NCBI GenBank assembly: GCA_001910725.1
Contig: MJGA01000003.1
Coordinates: 992,001 to 1,056,000 of the forward strand
Source: Phanerodontia chrysosporium
Taxonomy: Eukaryota > Basidiomycota > Agaricomycetes > Polyporales > Phanerochaetaceae
Direction: 5' to 3'
Length of the DNA stretch: 64,000 nucleotides
Shown: piece by piece, positions 17,387-29,129 of the stretch
Position numbering within the stretch: the stretch's first letter is position 1
Layout of the letters: every line of letters begins with the position of its first letter
Notes under the pieces: model-generated
What the model saw: the letters and a program-made list of their open reading frames with translations, nothing else
Database searches by the model: none
Told to the model about the DNA's origin: nothing
Translations under genes and position numbers: made by a program

Positions 17387-19091
17387 ATGGCCCCCGCGAA
17401 GACATTGACACGGGAACAGGTCGCCTCTGCTCAGGTGCAGGGCGACTTCGCGATCAAGCCTGAGGACAGCCAGCCCAAGCTCGACACCTCCCAATGGCCT
17501 CTGCTCCTCAAGAACTACGACAAACTGCTTGTCAGGTCTAGCCACTTCACGCCCATCCCCTCGGGATGCAGCCCCCTGAAGCGCGACATCACTTCCTATG
17601 TCAAGTGAGTAGCAGCGTACCGTTGTGACACGCTGGGGCTTAAAGGACCTAGGTCTGGTGTCATCAACCTGGACAAGCCTTCCAATCCTTCTTCTCACGA
17701 GGTTGTCGCTTGGCTGCGACGTATCCTTCGCGTGGAGAAGACCGGACACAGTGGTACCCTCGACCCCAAGGTCACAGGGTGCCTGATTGTCTGCATTGAC
17801 CGTGCGACTAGGCTCGTCAAGTCCCAGCAGGGTGCAGGTGTGTACAGTCATTTTGGCATCCTTAACACGGTGCTGATTACACACCGACATCAGGAAAGGA
17901 GTACGTTGCTGTTCTCCGTCTTCACTCTGCCCTTCCCGAACCTACCGCCCTCCCTCGCGCAATCCAGACCTTGACTGGTGCTCTCTTCCAACGTCCCCCA
18001 CTTATCTCTGCCGTCAAGCGTCAGCTCCGTGTCCGCACGATCTACGAGTCCAAGCTCCTGGAGTTCGATGAGAAGCGCAACCTGGCCGTCTTCTGGGTGT
18101 CGTGTGAGGCGGGAACCTACATTCGTACGCTTTGCGTGCATCTTGGTCTTCTCTTGGGTGTCGGTGGACACATGCAAGAGCTCCGCCGTGTTCGCAGTGG
18201 AGCCCTGAGCGAGAACGATGACATGGTCACCATGCACGATGTCTTGGATGCTCAGTGGATGTACGACAACACTCGCGATGGTGCGTTGCATGATGTCTCA
18301 CTATAAGATACTCCTCACTAATCTCGCTCACAGAGTCTTACCTTCGTCGCGTTATCCGCCCGCTTGAGTCTCTCCTTACCGGCTACAAGCGTATCGTAGT
18401 CAAGGACAGCGCTGTCAACGCGGTCTGCTATGGTGCTAAGCTCATGATTCCTGGTCTGCTCCGCTACGAGGCAGACATTGCCGTGCACGAGGAGGTCGTC
18501 CTCATGACCACTAAGGGTGAGGCCATTGCCCTGGCCATCGCTCAGATGTCCACAGTCGAGCTTGCGACCTGCGATCACGGTGTCGTGGCAAAGGTCAAGC
18601 GCTGCATCATGGAGCGTGACACCTACCCGCGTCGCTGGGGTCTTGGTCCGAAGGCGATGGAGAAGAAGAAGCTTGTCAAGGATGGCAAGCTCGGCAAGTA
18701 CGGTGAGAAGATCGAGGGTGTCACCCCCGCGGAGTGGAGCAAGGACTACGTGGACTATAACCGCGACGAACAGCCTGCCGCCGGTCCTTCGACCGCTGCT
18801 GCTGCCCCGGCTCCGACTGCTGCCCCTGCGGAGCCCGAGTCGCCAAAGAAGGAGGAGAAGGAGAAGAAGCGCAAGCGCAAGTCCGAGGTGCCTGACGCGG
18901 ATGGCGACGTGGCGATGGAGGATGAGGACGACGAGGAGGCGGCCAAGGCCGAGAAGAAGCGTCTGAAGAAGGAGAAGAAGGCAAAGGAGGCTGCGGAGAG
19001 CAAGGCGGACGAAGACGAGGAGGCGCGGCGCGAGCGAAAACGGCTGAAGAAGGAGAAGAAGGCGCGGGAGTCTTTGGGCGGCGAGTCATGA
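17387..19091 (+). CDS. CBF5: H/ACA snoRNP pseudouridine synthase Cbf5 (dyskerin)
   Basis: Catalytic subunit of H/ACA snoRNPs, converting uridine to pseudouridine in rRNA and other RNAs; nucleolar. It begins [11 protein letters not shown] with a DKC-like leader (DNYDKLL-type region [18 protein letters not shown]). The TruB catalytic motif is intact: [14 protein letters not shown], with the catalytic Asp in TLDPK. It continues with [20 protein letters not shown] and [20 protein letters not shown]. The PUA domain follows ([34 protein letters not shown]). The C-terminus is a long Lys/Glu tail with KKxKKE repeats, typical of fungal Cbf5. Four introns, all GT-AG, and no frame break. Divergent partner is the eL22 gene. 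Confidence 0.96.
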
Positions 19092-19546
19092 TGAGCACGT
19101 AGGGCTTGTCTTCAAAATTCTTTCCTCCATCGGCCAGCTGTGTTTGTTTATTCTGCTCTTCTATATCCTATCTTGCTCTCATGTACGCTTAGTTTGGTAC
19201 AATGCACTTCATGCCTTGTTCTCGGAGAGCTTCCATAGGTCTATGGTCAGACTTGGGACAGCATGCGCGCAGCTCCGGCCAGCATGAACACACCACGAGG
19301 TCCTCTTTGTTCGTCTCTCTGACAATCGTCTCAGCAACGCTAACTCTCTCCATTGGCGGTCAAATAAGTCCGTGTACATGAGAAGTAAATATAGAAAGAG
19401 TCGTCAAGACATCATTCCCACAACTATAGGGAGTGCAGAAGTACAGTAGAGCTACAGAAGAACAAGGAGGCAAACGCGCAGCGAGGTATCAACGGACAGC
19501 AGGGTAACAATGTCACTGTTCGAGCGGGAACAAGGGGTCCGCGCGA
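19092..19546. other. Intergenic between convergent CBF5 and cupredoxin genes
   Basis: About 455 bp holding the two 3' flanks. No coding or repeat signal noticed. Confidence 0.4.
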
Positions 19547-21067
19547 TCATAGCATCGCAGCAAAGACCGCAAAGACCGCGCCCAGGCCCAGCGCGAGGTT
19601 CGCGCCCGCGCTGGACGTGCCGGCATTGGTCGGCGCGGGCGCGTTCGAGCCTGACGGCGAAGGGTTGACTGCGCCAGTCACGTTCGTGCCGTTGAGCGTC
19701 ATCGCGAGCTGCTGGAACGCGGTGAAGTTGCGCGGCGAGTCCTGCACGGGGTTCACGGCGAAGACCATGCCCGCGCCGCAGTGCGACGTGCCGTCGGGCT
19801 TCTTCTGCTTGCACTGCGCGAAGCCTGGGTTAGTGTGTGGAAATGGGTGGGTGGGTGCGGGGACGTACGTAGAACCAGAGCGGGTTCGTGTCGTTCACGG
19901 TGACGCTCCAGGTCGGGAAGTCGGTGGTGCCGTCGGGAACAGGAACACTGCAGAGACCCGGATGAGTGAGAAGCGTGGCGTCATATTGACAACAAGAATT
20001 ACAAGCCAGAGTCGACGCCAGGAGTGCCGTCTGCAGCCATGAAGGGCAGACAAGGAGCGGCGAAAGCGGACTGCGTCGCGGTGTGGTTCTTCTGGTGGCT
20101 ACGGAAACAAGTGTTCAATACACGTTTGGATTAGATCCAAAAAGGACACTTACAAGACGAACTGAATTGTGTCCCGCGGTTGCGCCATGACGAACGGCGG
20201 ATCATACGCGAGGGTGCCGTTGTTACCAACCTGGACGACGTGCACGTTGCCAGCGAGCGACGCGGGCGTCGCCGCGGGTGATCCAGGGTAGGACGAGTAG
20301 ACGGTCGTCCACGAGGAGGCCTCGACGGTGACGGTAACGGTAACAACGGACTCTGTCGGCGCCGCAGGGATCGTCGCCGTGCCGTACGCAGCGGTAGTCA
20401 GCGACGCGTCCATCGTGGACGTGAGTGCCGCAGCGGACGCGGACGCCTTGAGCTGCTGGCCGATCGCGAGTGCTGCGTTCTTGAAGTTCGTGAACGAGTT
20501 GGGTTCGCCGTCCGCGCCGCAGTTGACCGCGAACACCATGCCGGCGCCGCAGTGGCTATTGGGAGTGTTGGCCGCCTGGTCGCAGAAAACCCATATCGGC
20601 TTCGTCTGTACGCGAAGAGGTCTCAGAAAACATCCATAGCTATGGACAGAGATGACTCACATCGTTGACCGTGATCGTATAAGTCGGGAAGTTATCCGTC
20701 TGGTTTGCAGGAACAGGATTGCTAATGCCACCAGGTGAGTCTTTTCCTCGGCTCAGAAGGAGAAATGCTACTTACAACCCAGAGTCGAATCCTCCGGGCA
20801 TGGGGAACATGGGTCGGCAAACGACGACTGGGTCGCAGTGTGATTCTTTTGCTGGAAGTGGAAGACAACTTGGTCGCCCGGGTTCGCAGACTTGAAGAGG
20901 AGCCTATCAGTACGGGGGTACAGTTTCAGAGTGATAGCTTTACTCACGATAGCTTCCGGCGTGAAGGTTAGGGCACCACTGGCGCTGCCGACTTGAACGT
21001 CAACAATCGCAGCCTTGACTGACGCAGCAGCGGCGGCGAGAAGGAGAAGGGAAGAAGGGAAGAACAT
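19547..21067 (-). CDS. Secreted GPI-type protein with two cupredoxin domains
   Basis: Predicted extracellular copper protein of the fungal Ser-rich/plastocyanin-like group. It starts MFFPSSLLLLAAAAASVKAA, a clear signal peptide. Domain 1 has NPGDQVVFHFQQKNHTATQS, then PTYTITVNDTKPIWVFCDQ and NSHCGAGMVFAVN. Domain 2 repeats the layout: QPRDTIQFVL, HQKNHTATQSAFAAPC, TWSVTVNDTNPLWFY and TSHCGAGMVFAVN. Each domain thus keeps the His, Cys-region, His and Met positions expected for type-1 copper ligands, although the equivalent of WVFCDQ in domain 2 reads LWFYQC. The two are joined by a Ser/Thr/Val linker. The C-terminus is Ser-rich and ends in a hydrophobic tail (ANLALGLGAVFAVFAAML), fitting a GPI anchor. 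Copper binding and anchoring are inferred from motifs. Confidence 0.85.
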
Positions 21068-22334
21068 CACTGCCAGAGGATAAAAACCAAAGACACGAAT
21101 GAGAGACGAGAAACCGGCCAAGCGGTTTTTAAGGAAGGGGAACGAGGTGAAGGCTGTAAAGAGGTGAAACCCCTCGCGTACGCCTTGGCCCACCTTTTAG
21201 GTGAGCTCGGACGGAGGTTCCTGGACAATAGACAGATCCATCACCGCAATCGGTGGGCAGTTGCCATGGGCGGCCGTATGGAGCCAATGGGGAGGGTTCC
21301 CTTGGTACCAGGAGCGGGAAGTTTGCGAGACAATGTCACACGGTGCACTATCGTGGCGTCGCGTGCAAGGCTGTGGTGAGGCATTTAGATGGCAGTGAGG
21401 CAATTTGGCGACCCCTGCCGCGTCATGCGACAACCCGTGAAGACACATCGCACCTGCTGCATGCCATCTCGAGCTCTGACTGGACACCAGAATGTACTAT
21501 GCGCTTCCCGGTGGCGGGCAGGACGGCAGCGCCCTGCTCAAAGTCTGCCAATTGCTGGAGGTCTTGGCCGATATAACCGACATGGCCGGGTGAAGACAGT
21601 GCAATGCTGATGGAAAGTGGCCGCGGGTGCCCAGCCCCTCGCTTTGAGTCGCGCAGACGCGTGCCTGATGGGATTGCCTAGAAAGGCAAGACGATCATCT
21701 CGAGGCGTTGTGGAGCGCGCGGGCGACGAACGCGACGAGCTGTGTCTCCTGGCTGTGCCCTCCGTTGCTCTCTCCTCTGCCTTCCATCACCCCTCCCAGT
21801 CTGCGTGCCGCTGCGATTCGTTCCTCCAGTATACATACTCGCGTTCTGCGCGCGACTATACAGACCTTTTTGTTGTTTTCTCTTCAAAAGGTTGCTACCG
21901 AGAGAACAAAAGCGTCCATAAACGCGGACGCTCGTCTTAGAGACTGCCATACACAACCACATCGTCTGATAGACGTGATGTTCCCGCGGTCCTCCGTTTA
22001 TGATCTTCTGCTCAGTGCGGCTTGTACGTGTCCTCTTCCCTCGTCGCAGCGTTCGCCACCCTCTGGCCCCTTGCCTTGCATCACCGCAGAGCCTTGCAAA
22101 CGTCGGGTATACACCACACGACTCAACAGCTCGACTTCAGCGCCGCATTTCATCAGATACAAAGCGTATCCATCACCCTCTAAAACACGTCTGGGGAGAC
22201 CCGTCGCCTCTAAATACCCTCGCCAGCGAAGGACAAGCCTACCTGTATCCTTCTGTCTCTTCCCACTTACCCTTCATAGCCCTATCCTATCAGTCTTTAT
22301 TTCTCTCTATTGCCTTGATTTTATAAAGCCCAAC
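21068..22334. other. Long divergent intergenic region, cupredoxin / MAPK
   Basis: 1.27 kb with no supported gene. The half next to the kinase (about 21750-22330) is CT-rich with many CCCTC/TCTC tracts, typical of Agaricomycete promoters and leaders. No TATA box or repeat was assigned. Confidence 0.45.
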
Positions 22335-23701
<1,367 letters not shown>

Positions 23702-24342
23702 TCACCTTCGCAACCACCGCACCCTGACATTCACGCCGGACTATTTATTCTATTTTTGGGCCTACCTTTGTACCACATTCCCTTGGTTATTCGTCTTTTC
23801 TTGCACTCGTGTCTCTATCCCGAAAACCATGTGAACCATTGTAGAACGCCTTCGTCATTCCACCCATCACGTAGCTGCTGTAACACTACACTACTCACCT
23901 GGAGTAATTTATTCAGCCCCTTGTGCACACGCGATTCGCAGACTTCGAAACACGCGCGTGGAGATGTGTTGAGTGCAATTTGAGTATGTACAAGCAATCC
24001 AAGGTCCAAGGGTCAAGCCTGAGCAAGGCGGCGTGCTACATACAGAAGTGGATGAACCAAGTGAAAGAAAAGGCTATCGACACAGTGAGGGACGCTCAGA
24101 TTGGCACTGGGTGCAAAGCATTAAAAAGTGATGATTGCAGGTGGATGAACTGGATGGATAACAGGATAGGTACTGATGGGGAGTGTTTCGCGCAGACTTT
24201 TGGATCAAGAGAACGACGACATCTTGGGTGGTGTATCCTTCGTGAAAAATAACGTTCGGCTGCATCCGCGTCCCCGCCGTCGCACACTTAGCGTGCTACG
24301 ACAACGGCGGACTCTGATATCCTGGCTCGTCGCGCCAGGCGT
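23702..24342. other. Intergenic between convergent MAPK and SAP-protein genes
   Basis: About 640 bp of 3' flanking DNA. No gene, tRNA or repeat recognised. Confidence 0.4.
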
Positions 24343-26745
24343 TCAGAGCGCGCCGGGAGCCGCGCCCCAGAAGCCCAGGCTCGCGACTCCCTCGAGGCCA
24401 AAATCCCCGAAGCGCGTGTCCATGTCGCGCTCCGTCCCGTATAGCGTCCGCCGCGCGGGCGGGGCTGGCGTGTCGGGCAATAACGGCAGCGGCGGGGGGC
24501 CAGACCAGGGATCGTCAAGCCCCCAGTCCGCGCGAGGCCCGCTGCCGCCGCCTGCAGCATCGTCGCCGTCGCTGGCGCTCCACCGCCGCCGCCGCCGCCG
24601 CCGCCGTCGCTGGTGCCGGTGTGGGCAAAGGCGCGCCAGACGAAGAGGGCGGCAGGGTCGAGCTGGAGCTCCCAGCGGCGGGGCCGCTCGGGGCGTGTGG
24701 TGCGCCGGGAGAGTGCTCGCGCTCTCCGCGGTTGTGTTGGCGGTCTGCCCCTCCGCTGTGGACCGCGGCTCCTCGGGGAGGGTGGGAAGCGGCGGCGCTC
24801 GCACGAGCACCGCGGGGCTGACGGTGGCTTCCCCCGTCCGCTGAGCGTCCGAGGAGGTGGATGGCGCGACCGCTCCGCGCGACGCGGGCGGCTCGCCTGT
24901 GATGGCGGGCGTCGTGGTGGCCCGAGTGGGTGAAACGGGTCGTTACGTTCCCGCCGGCCGTTGCGCTCGACATAAGCGGGCGTCGGGCTCGTAGGTGCCT
25001 CTAGCGCAGGCATAACCATCGGTACATCTACTGCGGGTGTAGATGGCGCTGGTTGTTGGAATATCGAATTTGCGAAGTTAAATGCAAATGCGTTATTGCC
25101 AGTCGACGGGGCTTGGTTCTCTGCTCGATTCGCAGTACTTGTCGCTATTGATGGTGTAGCACCATTCGACGGTGTGCGGGTTTGCGAACTTGGTTGAGAG
25201 CCACGTTCAGAGTCGGTTCGCGGCGGTTCTGGAGGTTCCTCTGGACCGCTGAATACCGTGAACGCAGGTCCTCGTGGTGCGCGAGGAACGGGCGGTGGCA
25301 GTTCTGCTTCATCCACCTCTTCGACTAGATCTTGGTTGCTTCGTTGAGCGAGTGCTTCTGGACTCAGCTCCTTCTCCGCCAGCTTCCCACGTTTCCTCGG
25401 GGTCGTATGACTTGCGCTCGCACAGCATTTTCACTCATTCCGACCTCCTGTCCTGCTTCGATAACCCCGGGAATATCATCGCCGTCTTCTGGGTTCCTGT
25501 GGCGCTTGCCGAGAGCTGAGAGTGTTTGGTTTTCGTCTGACGGTCCGGTATTGAATGGGAATCAACGGGTATGACGCCGCTATTGCTACAGAAATTCAGG
25601 TGATGGACTGTAGAGAAGGTATACATTACGAACCTTTGATGGCCACCTCTTGCATCCGTTAACCGCGACCCCAGTATCGCTGCAATCTCTTCCCGTAACA
25701 TTCTCACTTGAGCCTCGAGCTCGCTGACATGCGTCGACTGTACTCTCAGAGCAGTAACTTCTGCCTTGAGGTCATCCACAGCTGAGCGCAAGCCGTCCAC
25801 GTCCGCGGCTTTCCTTGCCAGCCGTTGCAATTCCGCCTGCATCTCGCCCATCTGTGCCACGGAAGAGGTGATCTGGACATGAGTACATATATGAGCGACG
25901 CGCATAGCGAGTCGTGGAGTGTACGAACCAAAACGGTGGACTGTTCACGAGACTTCCGAGGTTTTCATTAGACGATCGAGATGGCGCGTCGGTCAAAGGT
26001 GAAGACCGGGCAGTCGGAGGAGCGTCGTGCTTCGTACCCGATGGTCCAGCTTGTGGAATCTGCTCTGTGACCCCATCAGCCTCATACAATGCGCATATAC
26101 GCGTCTTGTGGAGTAGACTCACCTTCCGCGTCTTCTCGGATGGGGAGCTCAGTGGGAGCTATGCTTTTACTTCCGCTTCTGGTCTTCTTTGGGATGCTCG
26201 AGCTCGCATTACGCGCACCTGTGCGTGAACCGACCGCTTGAAGGGCTCTAGGCCGACCGAGGCCGACCTTTCTCAATGACTCTGCGCCCCTGCGCATGCG
26301 CGTCGTCGGTCCCGAGGGGTTCGTGACTGACACTGGTATCCGCTGAGTGACCCCGACGTTCTGGGTGACGGGCCCTGCTTGCGGGTGTTGCAATTCAGGT
26401 ACGTCTTCATCCATTGGTTCATCTTGTGTCTCTGGGATGTCGTGTATGATCATGGAACCGACGCGATTCCTGACCCCAGTGCTGGAACCGGGGCGACTGG
26501 AACTAACGATACGCATGGAGGAGGAGCGTTTGTGCACGGGTGGTGGATGTTCAGGTTTACTTGTTTCGATGAGCAGGTCAATGAGGGCCTCCGTTTTCAT
26601 GTTAGCCTTGAGCCCGCGGTCCTGCAGAATGTGGCATGAGCGACGAGGGGGCGGAGGATTGGGGAAGGAGGCGCACCTTGCAGAGTTTCTGGAGGTCCGC
26701 CCTGCGCATGGACTCGAGGGTCTTTCTGTCTGGGACAGCCGCCAT
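24343..26745 (-). CDS. SAP-domain, coiled-coil protein of unknown function
   Basis: Not recognised beyond its domains. It starts MAAVPDRKTLESMRRADLQK. After one intron the reading continues DRGLKANMKTEALIDLLIET, together a SAP-type helix-extended-helix, which usually binds AT-rich DNA. A long basic, Ser/Pro-rich stretch follows (GRPRALQAVGSRTGARNASS), then a coiled coil near 25650-25870 (MGEMQAELQRLARKAADVDG, HVSELEAQVRMLREEIAAIL). The C-terminal part is proline-rich and ends RFGDFGLEGVASLGFWGAAP. The last 600 bp need at least three frame changes: one at the GGG at 24928-24930, one near 24710, and one at the CCG repeat at 24583-24606. The exact C-terminus is therefore uncertain. A nuclear, DNA-associated role is inference. 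Confidence 0.65.
24583..24606. repeat. CCG trinucleotide microsatellite
   Basis: About eight CCG units in tandem, inside the C-terminal coding part of the SAP-protein gene. Reading frames on the two sides do not match, so unit number or single bases here may be misassembled. Confidence 0.7.
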
Positions 26746-27134
26746 GGCGGTCGGGGGCGTTGTACGCTGGGCACAGGCGGGGGCAGGGACTTGATGACGG
26801 TTCACTCCAGGGTTCGGACAGACGCGACGCGAAGCCGGCACGTGGACCACGTGGCCCTCGGTTCACACCGGCCACCGCGTCCCGGCCGCCCGCCCCCGCC
26901 GTGGCCTTGGCCATTGTCCTCCTCTGTCGGGCGTGCACAAGCGGCCTGCGAACGAGCCTCACGCTTTGCTGCATTGTTGACAACATGACTCTTCCACGTA
27001 CCGCCCTTTTCTGCCGCGAACCGCAGGTTGCGTGATCGTGGCGGTCATGAGGCACGAGAACATCTCGAATCCCTTGAAACCTCTCGGAAGTTGCACGGTC
27101 GTCCTCCCCCTTCCTCCACCTCCGTCCACTCACG
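26746..27134. promoter_or_regulatory. Divergent promoter, SAP protein / lactate dehydrogenase
   Basis: 389 bp between divergent starts. No specific motif assigned; inferred from layout. Confidence 0.4.
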
Positions 27135-28993
27135 ATGCCCATATCTCTAAAGCAGGTCCAGGAGCACAACTCCAGGGAGTGGGTCCCCGGCCATTTGCTC
27201 GTAAACCGCGACTCATCTCGCTTGAAGGTCATGCTGGGTCATCATCAAGAACAAGGTGTATGACGTGACGGACTTTCTTCCGGTACGTGGCATGGCCTCT
27301 TTGTTACATGCCTAGACTAAAGCAGCCTCGCGGACGCTACTAGGACCACCCTGGAGGGGCCAAAATTATCCTCAAGTATGCGGGCAAAGACGCCACGGAA
27401 GCCTACGAGCCCATACACCCACCAGATGCCCTGGACAAGAATCTGCCTCCAGAGAAGCATCTCGGGGAGCTCGACGCCTCGGCTGCACAGGACCTTGACA
27501 ACGCAAGGCGTAACAGGAAAAAGTCGGCTGATGAGATTCGCGTTGAAAGAGAGCAGGCCAAAAAGCCACCTCTTAGTCACATCATCAGCCTCCAGGACAT
27601 GGAGACTGTTGCCCGCAAGGTCATGCCGTACAAGGCATTGGCGTACTACGCTTCTGCCTCAGACGACGAACTCAGTACGGCTGTCCTCCTTATCTCCTGC
27701 TCTGTACCTGACCAGGGTTATCACAGCGAACTTTGAGAATGCCCGGGCCTTCTCTCGCTTCTTCTTCCATCCGCGCGTCCTCCGCAAGCTTTCCAACTGC
27801 GATGCCTCGACCACGATTCTAGGCTACAAGTCACCTATTCCGGTCTTTGTGAGCGGCGCCGCGCTTGCAAAGCTCGGGCACCCGGATGGCGAGGCGAACA
27901 TCACGCGCGGCGCCGGCGCACGGGGCTCATCCAGATGGTCTCGTCCAATGCGTCGCTGTCGTACGCTGAGATCGCCGCGGCACGCGTGTCCCCAGATCAA
28001 GTGCTGTTCTTCCAATTGTACAAGCACAAGGACAACGATGTCGCGCTGAAGCGCATACGTGAGGTCGAACAGCTCGGTTACAAAGCCATCTTCCTCACCG
28101 TAGACGCGCCCTTCCCCGGCAACCGCGAGCGCGATGCCCGCGCATCGTGGGAGCTAGAGGAGATCGAGCGAGCCGCTGAGGAGGGAGAGGCAAAGAGCGC
28201 AGGCGAAATGCCTCTGACGAGGCAGACCATAGAGGATGCTGAGGAGGAGGTCGATACTGGCGGCACGGCGGGCTCGCTCCTCCAGAATGACGATGTGGAC
28301 ATGACTTGGGAAGCGGCAAGTGTTTCCTCGAATATACTTGACACTAACTAATGTTCACGTCTATCAGACAATTCCGTGGCTGCGCAGCGTCACAAATCTT
28401 CCAGTCCTCATCAAAGGCATCCAGTGTGTAGAAGACGCCGTCCTGGCCGCCGAGGCCGGCGTTGACGGGATTCTGCTCTCGAACCACGGTGGCCGGCAGA
28501 TGCCCTAGTGAGCTCTCCTCTCTCTGATGCTCGGCCACTTATCTTATGAGTCGTCCAGCGCGCTGCCGCCGCTCGAGGTGTTGTACAAGATCCGACAGCA
28601 GCGCCCGGACCTGTTCGACAAGATGGAGATATATATCGACGGCGGCATCTCGCGCGGCAGCGACGTCGTCAAAGCCGTGTGCCTTGGCGCGAAAGCAGTC
28701 GGTCTCGGACGGCCGTTCTTGTACGCTCAAAGTGTGAGTTGCCGGTACTCTCCGCCCGTCCGCGCATACGATGCTGACATGTGAACAGGCCTACGGCGCC
28801 GAGGGCGTCGTCAAGATCATACGCATTCTCGAGCGCGAGATTTATATGTGCATGCGTCTTATCGGCGCGCGCACTGTAGACGACTTGGTCCCGCAAATGG
28901 TACGTTCGCGTATTGTAGCCCGGTTACTACAAATTGACATACCCTGTTCAGGTCGAACGCGTGGACTGGTCCGCTGTCGCGCCCAAGCTGTGA
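27135..28993 (+). CDS. CYB2: L-lactate dehydrogenase, flavocytochrome b2 type
   Basis: FMN enzyme with a fused cytochrome b5-like domain, oxidising an L-2-hydroxy acid (lactate in yeast Cyb2) and passing electrons to cytochrome c. It starts [15 protein letters not shown], and [18 protein letters not shown] plus [20 protein letters not shown] form the heme domain with the HPGG ligand. The FMN domain has [100 protein letters not shown] (active-site His, Arg) and [20 protein letters not shown]. It ends [13 protein letters not shown]. One base is missing near 27919-27925, where NITRGAGA and the family's TGLIQMVSS switch frame. There is no mitochondrial presequence in this model, unlike yeast Cyb2; an upstream exon could have been missed. 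Lactate specificity is inferred. Confidence 0.9.
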
Positions 28994-29129
28994 TTCTGGC
29001 CGACCCTGTGCTCGGAAATTGTAATAGTCACGTTGGACACACGTGTATGTATCATCCGCATATGCTGTATTTTGGATACGACTACCCGTTTCACCTCTGC
29101 TTTCTTGCAGCTCGAGTTAGCGTGACGTC

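Noticed and set aside
21708..22334. Possible 209-residue N-terminal extension of the MAPK, open and in frame with its ATG
   Set aside because: The segment is CT-rich leader-like DNA with no conserved residues, and homologs begin about 12 residues before the kinase domain. The ATG at 22335 is kept.
24288..25316. 342-codon continuous frame as the true C-terminus of the SAP protein
   Set aside because: After about 24930 this frame turns into Arg/Pro-rich noise while the other frames carry Ser/Thr/Pro and the GDFGLEGVASLGFW end. Frame changes explain the region better.
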